A DNA stretch of 11,371 nt from Actinomycetes bacterium (GTDB lineage: Bacteria > Actinomycetota > Actinomycetes > Actinomycetales > Microbacteriaceae): the NCBI GenBank assembly GCA_023386675.1, contig JAEWJG010000010.1:1-11371 (forward strand), given 5' to 3'. The stretch's first letter is position 1. Each line of letters begins with the position of its first letter. Positions 6,549-11,371 of this stretch are shown here, in pieces. The notes beneath the pieces were generated by a model. That model was not told the DNA's origin, ran no database searches, and saw nothing but the letters and a program-made list of their open reading frames with translations. The position numbers and the translations under genes are program-made.

Positions 6549-7424
6549 TCAGCGCGCGGCGTCGAGCAGCTCGTCCTCGACGTCCGCATCCGTCCGCTTC
6601 GCCCGGCGCCGCCGCTCGCGCTCCGCGGCGCGCGCCCGCTCGGCGGGGTCGTCGGAGTTGCGCTTGCGGTACTCGGTCACCAGTGCGTAGCCGAGACCGA
6701 AGAACCCGATCAGGGCGAAGATGATCCACTGGATCATGTACGACCAGTGCAGGCCCTCATCCTGCGTCGGCGGGGCGGTCACCGTCGGCGTCGGCGCGGT
6801 CGCCGGGGCGGGGTCCTCGCTGTCGAGAAGGCCGTAGGCGCCGGTGTAGACGTCCGCGCCGCCGAGCTTCTGCTTGACGACCGAGAGCTGGATGGTGCCG
6901 ACCTGATCCCCGGTCGCGGTGCGCCCGGCGATGGCCGGCTCGCTGGCCTTCAGCCGCGCGACCACCGTCACGGTGCCGGACGGCGCGGCCGGGACGTGGT
7001 CGGGCGCGTCTGTCCTGCTGCCGGTGGGGACCCATCCACGGTCCACGACGAACAGCGCGCCGTCGGCGGTCCGCAGCGGGGTCAGCACCTCGAACCCGGG
7101 GCTGCCGTTGAACGGACGGTTGCGCACGAGGAGCTGCTGGTCGCGCTCGTACGTCCCGGTGACCGTCACCCGCGTCCACTCCTGCTTCGGCGAGTACGAG
7201 CCGAGCGTCGGCAGCTCGTCTGTCAGCGGCACCGGCCGTGAGTCGAAATTGGCCGTGACCAGCGCGTTCGCCGCCGCAGCCTCCTTGGAGCGGGCGAGCT
7301 GCCAGTTGGACAGGAACCCGCACGCGATCGCGAAGACGATCGCGAACGCCAGGTAACCGAACCAGCGGCGCGAGAACGCGAAGCCCCACCCGGCGGACTT
7401 CGGCGAGGACCCGGACCCGCTCAT
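6549..7424 (-). CDS. SURF1 family cytochrome oxidase assembly protein
   Basis: SURF1 proteins help insert heme a into the aa3-type cytochrome c oxidase at the cytoplasmic membrane. The 291-residue product has the family layout: an N-terminal transmembrane helix (about 20-40) running into the NWQLARSKEAA motif, a large extracytoplasmic domain with RVTVTGTYERDQQLLVRNRP and VDRGWVP, and a C-terminal helix beginning HWSYMIQWIIFALIGFFGLGYAL. A highly charged Arg/Glu/Asp tail of about 45 residues follows, longer than the core needs and typical of actinobacterial members. The ATG at 7424 overlaps the stop of the preceding small gene as ATGA. The frame stays open 46 codons further upstream, but that part overlaps the small gene and looks like shadow translation, so the shorter start is chosen. 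Confidence 0.93.
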   Translation of the reverse strand: MSGSGSSPKSAGWGFAFSRRWFGYLAFAIVFAIACGFLSNWQLARSKEAAAANALVTANFDSRPVPLTDELPTLGSYSPKQEWTRVTVTGTYERDQQLLVRNRPFNGSPGFEVLTPLRTADGALFVVDRGWVPTGSRTDAPDHVPAAPSGTVTVVARLKASEPAIAGRTATGDQVGTIQLSVVKQKLGGADVYTGAYGLLDSEDPAPATAPTPTVTAPPTQDEGLHWSYMIQWIIFALIGFFGLGYALVTEYRKRNSDDPAERARAAERERRRRAKRTDADVEDELLDAAR

Positions 7425-7639
7425 GCGTCCGCCCCGACGATCGGCACGACCCGCAGCGGGAACTCCCGCGCCGCCAGGAACTCGCGCAGGAACTCCTCGT
7501 GCTCGTCGCACGCCAGCCAGACCTTGACGCGATCCTCGCTGTGGATGCGCGGGTTGCGCCACTCGATGCGCCAGGACGCGGTCTCGCGGCAGCCGGCGCG
7601 CGAGCAGGTCAGCGGCGCCGGAGCGTCCATCCCGATCAC
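7421..7639 (-). CDS. Small Cys/His protein of unknown function (possible zinc binder)
   Basis: A 72-residue basic-aromatic protein, or 69 residues if the in-frame ATG at 7630 is used. It has paired metal-ligand-like residues: Cys12-x4-Cys17 near the N-terminus and Cys44-x2-His47 (CDEH) in the middle. Between them is a WRIEWRNPRIH segment, and the C-terminus is a hydrophobic FPLRVVPIVG strand. This looks like a compact zinc-ribbon-like fold, which is inference. Similar short actinobacterial proteins beside SURF1 are sometimes labelled acetone carboxylase in databases; nothing here supports such an enzyme. AGGAGG at 7649-7644 is four bases before the GTG at 7639 and thirteen before the ATG, so the start is undecided. 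The stop overlaps the SURF1 start (ATGA), so the two are probably coupled and this gene may serve cytochrome oxidase assembly. Confidence 0.75.
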   Translation of the reverse strand: MIGMDAPAPLTCSRAGCRETASWRIEWRNPRIHSEDRVKVWLACDEHEEFLREFLAAREFPLRVVPIVGADA

Positions 7640-7669
7640 TGCGCCTCCTGAGTCACTGCGCCCGCTGGT

Positions 7670-7996
7670 TCACTGGCCGTCCCGCGGCTCGCCGCCGTCA
7701 CCGGCGCTGTCGCCGGTGCGGGGAGCCTGCGGGTACAGAGGAACGATACCGCCTGGACGCTGGACGTCCGCCTGGCCGCGCTCCACCGAGACGTTCGCGA
7801 TGACGACGGCGAAATAGGGGAGGAAGACGGCGGCGATGATCGGCACGGCGGCCCACCATCCCGGGACGATCACGGCGACCAGCACGCAGACCACACGGAT
7901 GCCCATGGCGACCGAATAGCGGATCATCCGGTGCTTGCGCTCCTCATCCGGAGAGAGGGGGAGACTCGTGATCGATGGTGCGGTGGGCTTCTTCAT
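7670..7996 (-). CDS. DUF3099 family small membrane protein
   Basis: A 108-residue protein with two closely spaced hydrophobic segments (about residues 28-45 and 49-67) separated by PGWW. The short N-terminus contains the SLPLSPDEERKHRMIRY stretch typical of DUF3099, and the C-terminal 40 residues are polar and Pro/Gly-rich. Family function is unknown. It opens a leftward run: 30 bases to the small Cys/His gene, then SURF1. DUF3099 and SURF1 genes are often neighbours in actinobacteria. The ATG at 7996 has GGAG nine bases upstream on its strand; the frame extends another 34 codons but these overlap the fabG promoter region and do not look coding. It is divergent from fabG with an 89-base shared control region. 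Confidence 0.85.
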   Translation of the reverse strand: MKKPTAPSITSLPLSPDEERKHRMIRYSVAMGIRVVCVLVAVIVPGWWAAVPIIAAVFLPYFAVVIANVSVERGQADVQRPGGIVPLYPQAPRTGDSAGDGGEPRDGQ

Positions 7997-8085
7997 GAGC
8001 GTTGACTCCAGCGTACGTCCATAAACTTGGGGATGGCCCCGCTCGGGCCGAATACGCAGCCAGCACCATTCCTGAAGGGAAGCGC
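7997..8085. promoter_or_regulatory. Divergent control region between the DUF3099 gene and fabG
   Basis: These 89 bases must drive fabG to the right and probably the DUF3099-SURF1 run to the left. For fabG, TTGACT (8002-8007) and TAAACT (8022-8027) look like -35 and -10 hexamers, but the 14-base spacer is shorter than normal, so only the -10 may be real. AAGGGA (8075-8080) is the fabG ribosome binding site, five bases before its ATG. No clear leftward promoter was identified; the GGAG at 8009 (read leftwards) belongs to the DUF3099 ribosome binding site. The gap also contains a short GTAC-centred palindrome (8012-8017). Confidence 0.35.
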
Positions 8086-8796
8086 ATGACCACGCCACGC
8101 ACCGTCCTCGTCACCGGAGGCAACCGGGGGATCGGCTACGCGATCGCCGAGGAGTTCGTCGCCCAGGGCCACCGCGTCGCGGTCACCGCGCGTTCCGGCG
8201 AGGGCCCGGAGGGCACGCTGACCGTGCGCGCGGACGTGACGGACACCGCGAGCGTCGACGCCGCCTTCACCGAGGTGGAGGAGAAGCTCGGCCCGGTGGA
8301 GGTCGTCGTCGCGAACGCGGGCATCACCAAAGACACCCTGCTCATGCGCATGACCGACGAGGAGTTCGACTCGGTCATCGAGACCAATCTCGGCGGCGCG
8401 TTCCGCGTCGTGAAGCGCGCGAACAAGGGGATGCTGAAGGCGCGCTTCGGCCGCATCGTCCTCATCTCGAGCGTCGTCGGCCTGTTCGGCGGCGCCGGCC
8501 AGGTGAACTACGCGTCGTCCAAGGCCGGCCTGGTCGGCATGGCGCGCTCGATCACGCGCGAGCTCGGCGCCCGCGGCATCACGGCGAACGTCGTCGCCCC
8601 CGGCTTCATCGAGACCGACATGACGGCCGAGCTGCCGGAGGCGCAGCAGGCCGAGTACAAGAAGAGCATCCCGGCCGGCCGCTTCGCGCAGCCGGAGGAG
8701 GTCGCGAAGGTCGTCGCCTGGCTCGCCTCGGACGACGCCGGATACATCTCCGGCGCGGTCATCCCCGTCGACGGCGGCCTCGGGATGGGTCACTAG
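8086..8796 (+). CDS. fabG: 3-oxoacyl-[ACP] reductase (FabG/MabA-like SDR)
   Basis: A 236-residue classical short-chain dehydrogenase that reduces 3-oxoacyl-ACP with NADPH in the fatty acid elongation cycle. Visible: the cofactor loop TGGNRGIG (10-17), Asp50 in the adenine-side RADVTD motif, NAG (77-79), the catalytic tetrad Asn101, Ser129, Tyr142 and Lys146 (YASSK), and the C-terminal VDGGLGMGH. The length and the opening MTTPRTVLVTGGNRGIG match the MabA/FabG1 group of actinobacteria, so FabG is preferred over a general SDR. The ATG at 8086 has AAGGGA five bases upstream. A longer open frame from a TTG at 8002 runs through the promoter region and is rejected. It stands alone on this strand, with no fabI/inhA after it. 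Confidence 0.92.
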   Translation: MTTPRTVLVTGGNRGIGYAIAEEFVAQGHRVAVTARSGEGPEGTLTVRADVTDTASVDAAFTEVEEKLGPVEVVVANAGITKDTLLMRMTDEEFDSVIETNLGGAFRVVKRANKGMLKARFGRIVLISSVVGLFGGAGQVNYASSKAGLVGMARSITRELGARGITANVVAPGFIETDMTAELPEAQQAEYKKSIPAGRFAQPEEVAKVVAWLASDDAGYISGAVIPVDGGLGMGH

Positions 8797-8802
8797 CAGA
8801 TT

Positions 8803-8865
8803 CATCGCTTCCTCGCTTATTCATTCGGCACGCCGAGTGCGATCGGATTAAGCGAGGAAGCGCTG
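8803..8865. terminator. 14-bp perfect inverted repeat between fabG and serB (putative bidirectional terminator)
   Basis: CGCTTCCTCGCTTA (8806-8819) is exactly inverted at 8849-8862. After a single mismatch, two outer pairs extend the stem to 8803 and 8865. The 29-base loop contains a second small stem, TCGGC/GCCGA (8825-8836), so the structure can branch. It lies seven bases after the fabG stop and eleven beyond the serB stop, the only element in an 80-base gap between convergent genes. It can serve both transcripts. There is no T-run, although the arm ends in TTA/TAA. Confidence 0.6.
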
Positions 8866-8876
8866 GATGGTGGCGT

Positions 8877-9536
8877 TCAGCCGCGGAGGCCGAGCAGGGG
8901 GAGCACCTGGGAGAGGTCCGGGCGGTCGATCACGAGGTCGGCCTCCGCCCGCACCTTCGGCTTGGCGTTGAAGGCGACGGCGAGGCCGGCCTCCGCCATC
9001 ATCCGCAGGTCGTTCGCGCCGTCGCCGATGGCGACCGTCTGGGTGAGGTGCACGCCCGCTGCGGCGGCCCAGAACAGCAGCGCCTGCGCCTTCGCGGCGG
9101 CGTCGACCACCGGGCCGTCGACCTCGCCGGTGAGCCGCCCGTCCCGCACCACGAGGCGGTTCGCCCGCCAGTGGTCGAGGCCGAGCCGCTCGCCGATCGG
9201 GTCCAGGAGCTCGTGGAAGCCTCCGGACACCACGCCGACGACGCCGCCGGCCGCCTGGACGCCCGCGATGAGTTCTGGCACGCCGTCCGTCACCCGGATG
9301 CGCTCACCCACATGTTGGAAGACCGACGCAGGCAGCCCGCGGAGGGTGCGCACGCGCTCCCTCAGGCTGCGCTCGAAGTCGAGCTCGCCGCGCATGGCCC
9401 GCTCGGTGATGTCGGCGACCTCGGTGCGCGACCCCGCCTCCTCGGCGAGGAGCTCGATCACCTCGTCCTGGAGCAGGGTGGAGTCGGCGTCGAGCACGAC
9501 GAGGACGGACGCTGTTCGATTGTGGCTGTCGGTCAT
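8877..9536 (-). CDS. serB: Phosphoserine phosphatase SerB
   Basis: A 219-residue haloacid dehalogenase-type phosphatase that removes phosphate from O-phosphoserine, the last step of serine synthesis. Motif I is D16-A-D18-S-T, with the following QDEVIE region carrying the substrate-site Glu typical of SerB. Motif II is Ser104 in VSGGFHELLDPI, motif III Lys149, and motif IV GDGANDLRMM with Asp172 and Asp176. There is no N-terminal ACT domain, in contrast to the longer mycobacterial SerB2, so serine feedback through that domain is not expected. The ATG at 9536 overlaps the glgC stop (ATGA). A longer frame reading through glgC in the wrong frame is an artefact. Co-transcription with glgC is likely though the pathways are unrelated. 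Confidence 0.93.
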   Translation of the reverse strand: MTDSHNRTASVLVVLDADSTLLQDEVIELLAEEAGSRTEVADITERAMRGELDFERSLRERVRTLRGLPASVFQHVGERIRVTDGVPELIAGVQAAGGVVGVVSGGFHELLDPIGERLGLDHWRANRLVVRDGRLTGEVDGPVVDAAAKAQALLFWAAAAGVHLTQTVAIGDGANDLRMMAEAGLAVAFNAKPKVRAEADLVIDRPDLSQVLPLLGLRG

Positions 9537-10783
9537 GGGACGACGTGCACGCCCTTGCCGACCACCGTGATGCCCGACTCGGTGACGGTGAAGCCGCGGG
9601 CGCGGTCGCGCTCCGGGTCGACGCCGATCTGGGCGCCCTCGGCGACCACCACGTCCTTGTCCAGGATGGCCCGGCCGACGAACGCGTTCGGCTCGATCAC
9701 CGCGCGCTCGAAGACGACCGAGTCGATCACCTTGGCGCCCGAGTCGACCTTCGCCCACGGACCGAGGACGCTGCGCTCGAGGTGGGCGCCGGAGATGACG
9801 GAGCCGAGCGAGACGATGGAGTCGATGGTCGTGCCGAGCGCCCCGCGTCCATCCCGCACGATCTTCGCGGGAGGGGAGTTGAGCACCTGGCTGAAGATCG
9901 GCCAGCTGTTGTTGTACAGGTTGAACACGGGAAGCGCCGAGATGAGGTCCTGGTGGGCCTCGAAGAACGAGTCGATCGTCCCCACGTCGCGCCAGTAGTA
10001 GCGGTCGCGGTCGGTCGACCCGGGCACGTCGTTGTTGTTGAAGTCGTAGACCGCCGCCTCGTTGCGCGACACGAAGTCGGGGATGATGTCGCCGCCCATG
10101 TCGTGGTTGGAGTCGGGCCGGTCGCCGTCGCGGATGACGGCGTCGATCAGCGCGTCGGCGTCGAAGACGTAGTTGCCCATCGAGGCGAGCACCTCGTTCG
10201 GCGAGTCGGGCAGGCCGACCGGGTCGCGCGGCTTCTCGCGGAACGCGCCGATGCGCGTGGGCCGCTCCGGCTCCACCTCGATGACGCCGAACTGGTCGGC
10301 GAGACCGATCGGCTGGCGGATCGCCGCCACCGTCGCCGGGGCGCCGGAGTCGATGTGGGCCTGGATCATCTGGCCGAAGTCCATCCGGTACACGTGGTCG
10401 GCGCCGACGACGACCACGATGTCCGGCTTCTCGTCGCGGAGCAGGTTGAGGCTCTGCAGGATGGCGTCCGCCGACCCGCTGAACCAGCGCTTTCCGAGGC
10501 GCTGCTGCGCCGGAACCGACGCGATGTACGAGTTGGTGATGCCGTCGAGGCGCCAGGTCTGCGACACGTGCCGGTCGAGGCTGTGCGACTTGTACTGCGT
10601 GAGCACGACGATCTGCCGCAGCTGCGAGTTGATGAGGTTCGACAGCGCGAAATCGATCAAGCGGTACTGCCCGCCGAACGGGACGGCGGGCTTCGCGCGG
10701 TCCGCCGTCAACGGCATCAGCCGCTTTCCCTCTCCGCCCGCGAGGACGATGCCGAAGATCTTCTTGCCTGGTGCCATGCCCAT
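9533..10783 (-). CDS. glgC: Glucose-1-phosphate adenylyltransferase GlgC
   Basis: GlgC makes ADP-glucose from glucose 1-phosphate and ATP, the committed step to glycogen and related alpha-glucans. The 416-residue protein has the nucleotidyltransferase domain with LAGGEGKRLMPLT (14-26), RAKPAVPFGGQYR, the sugar-site segment WFSGSADAI (100-108), and GADHVYRMD (127-135). It continues into the FREKP motif and a C-terminal left-handed beta-helix. Two starts are possible: ATG at 10783 and ATG at 10777, two codons later. There is no ribosome binding site before either. A -10-like TACTGT (10790-10785) would place transcription start very close to 10777, so a leaderless mRNA beginning at the second ATG is plausible. 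The gene is divergent from the glycosyltransferase and overlaps serB by four bases at its end. Confidence 0.95.
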   Translation of the reverse strand: MGMAPGKKIFGIVLAGGEGKRLMPLTADRAKPAVPFGGQYRLIDFALSNLINSQLRQIVVLTQYKSHSLDRHVSQTWRLDGITNSYIASVPAQQRLGKRWFSGSADAILQSLNLLRDEKPDIVVVVGADHVYRMDFGQMIQAHIDSGAPATVAAIRQPIGLADQFGVIEVEPERPTRIGAFREKPRDPVGLPDSPNEVLASMGNYVFDADALIDAVIRDGDRPDSNHDMGGDIIPDFVSRNEAAVYDFNNNDVPGSTDRDRYYWRDVGTIDSFFEAHQDLISALPVFNLYNNSWPIFSQVLNSPPAKIVRDGRGALGTTIDSIVSLGSVISGAHLERSVLGPWAKVDSGAKVIDSVVFERAVIEPNAFVGRAILDKDVVVAEGAQIGVDPERDRARGFTVTESGITVVGKGVHVVP

Positions 10784-10824
10784 AACAGTAGAGGCGAACT
10801 GGGGGCTGTACTAGCGTTTCGGTC
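10784..10824. promoter_or_regulatory. Shared divergent promoter region of glgC and glgA/glgM
   Basis: Only 41 bases separate the two start codons. Leftwards, TACTGT (10790-10785) is a -10-like hexamer almost touching the glgC start. Rightwards, TACTAG (10809-10814) lies ten bases before the ATG at 10825. Neither gene has a usable ribosome binding site, so both may be read as leaderless or nearly leaderless mRNAs, a frequent arrangement in actinobacteria. The -35 regions are weak, and each would lie close to the other gene's -10, so the two promoters may compete. No operator palindrome stands out. Confidence 0.4.
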
Positions 10825-11371
10825 ATGCGCGTCGATCTTCTGACCCGGGAGTACCCGCCGGACATCTACGGGGGAGCCGGGGTGCACGTCACCGAGCTGG
10901 TGCGTGCCCTGCGGACCGATACCGAGGTGGTGGTCCGCGCCTTCGGCGAGCCGCGGGACGAGCCGGATACCGCGTCGTACCGCGTTCCCGCCGAGCTCGC
11001 GGGCGCGAACGGCGCCATCGCGACGCTCGGCGTGGACCTGCAGATGGCGCAGGACTGCGGGGGAGCGGACGTCGTCCACTCGCACACCTGGTATGCGAAC
11101 GGCGCCGGCCACCTGGCCAAGCTGCTGCACGGCGCGCCGCACGTCGTTACCGCGCACAGCCTCGAGCCGCTGCGCCCGTGGAAGGCCGAGCAGCTGGGCG
11201 GCGGCTACCGCGTGTCCAGCTGGATCGAGAAGACCGCCTTCGAGGCCGCCGACACCGTCATCGCGGTGAGCGACGGCATGCGGCGCGACATCCTCGCCGC
11301 ATACCCCGCCCTCGACCCGACCAAGGTCGTCACGATCTACAACGGCATCGACCTGGAGCGCTGGCAGCCCC
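10825..11371 (+). CDS. glgA: Glycogen synthase-type glycosyltransferase, GlgA/GlgM (3' end missing)
   Basis: The first 182 codons of a GT-B glycosyltransferase that uses ADP-glucose; the full protein should be near 390-410 residues. The N-terminus MRVDLLTREYPP with YGGAGVHVTELV (15-26), HSHTW (85-89), TAHSLEPLRPWKAEQLGGG (109-127) and YNGID (172-176) match the GT4 enzymes of actinobacteria. These are usually named GlgA. The M. tuberculosis member, Rv1212c, also beside glgC, is GlgM, which forms maltose 1-phosphate from ADP-glucose and glucose 1-phosphate. The KTGGL motif of classical GT5 glycogen synthase is absent. The product could thus be maltose 1-phosphate for GlgE rather than glycogen directly; the choice is inference. 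The ATG at 10825 has no ribosome binding site. Confidence 0.9.
   Translation, partial: MRVDLLTREYPPDIYGGAGVHVTELVRALRTDTEVVVRAFGEPRDEPDTASYRVPAELAGANGAIATLGVDLQMAQDCGGADVVHSHTWYANGAGHLAKLLHGAPHVVTAHSLEPLRPWKAEQLGGGYRVSSWIEKTAFEAADTVIAVSDGMRRDILAAYPALDPTKVVTIYNGIDLERWQP

Noticed and set aside
8002..8085. N-terminal extension of FabG from a TTG at 8002
   Set aside because: It crosses the likely promoter, and the ATG at 8086 has a good ribosome binding site and matches the family start.
9545..10843. 432-codon plus-strand frame opposite glgC
   Set aside because: Shadow of glgC; composition dominated by Val/Asp/Arg and no motif; glgC itself has complete catalytic motifs.
8877..10865. Apparent 662-residue fusion ending in SerB
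   Set aside because: The N-terminal 440 residues are glgC read in the wrong frame. SerB has its own ATG at 9536 overlapping the glgC stop, and a normal length.

Overview
The window is GC-rich, densely coded DNA from an actinobacterium. Gene content and order look like a free-living Microbacteriaceae member of the Leifsonia type: a SufB-SufD-Rieske-SufC-SufT run, SURF1 with a DUF3099 gene, MabA-like FabG, and divergent GlgC / GlgM-type glycosyltransferase. That family-level placement is an inference from recognised proteins, not from a marker gene. Twelve protein genes of normal size are present, two of them cut by the window edges. No RNA gene, IS element, integrase or CRISPR array was seen.

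Layout. Bases 1-3691 (+): iron-sulfur cluster assembly operon, sufB (5' end missing), sufD, a Rieske ferredoxin, sufC and a SufT/MIP18-type factor. Start and stop codons overlap or lie within about 25 bases. Bases 3768-5366 (+): a two-ATPase-domain ABC-F protein acting on ribosomes, preceded by a stem-loop and a possible 8-codon leader ORF. Bases 5367-5506: two strong inverted repeats between convergent genes. Bases 5507-7996 (-): a four-gene run transcribed leftwards, DUF3099 membrane protein, small Cys/His protein, SURF1 and, after a 166-base leader region, a patatin-like lipase. Bases 8086-8796 (+): fabG. Bases 8797-8876: another long inverted repeat between convergent genes. Bases 8877-10783 (-): glgC followed by the overlapping serB. 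Bases 10825-11371 (+): a glgA/glgM glycosyltransferase running off the right edge.

How the genes work together. The Suf genes supply the scaffold (SufB/D), the ATPase (SufC), a cluster-transfer factor (SufT type) and an Fe-S electron carrier, but no cysteine desulfurase (SufS) or sulfur-transfer protein (SufU) lies between them. SURF1 points to aa3 cytochrome oxidase assembly. GlgC makes ADP-glucose for the divergently encoded glycosyltransferase. FabG serves fatty acid elongation and SerB serine synthesis.

No new multi-gene system was found. The most original signals are non-coding. The leader of the patatin gene has a 16-codon ORF with a strong ribosome binding site and three short segments that can form two mutually exclusive stems, one hiding the patatin start. 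The ABC-F leader has a GCGA-capped stem with a tiny in-frame ORF. The convergent gaps hold inverted repeats whose arms are themselves palindromic.
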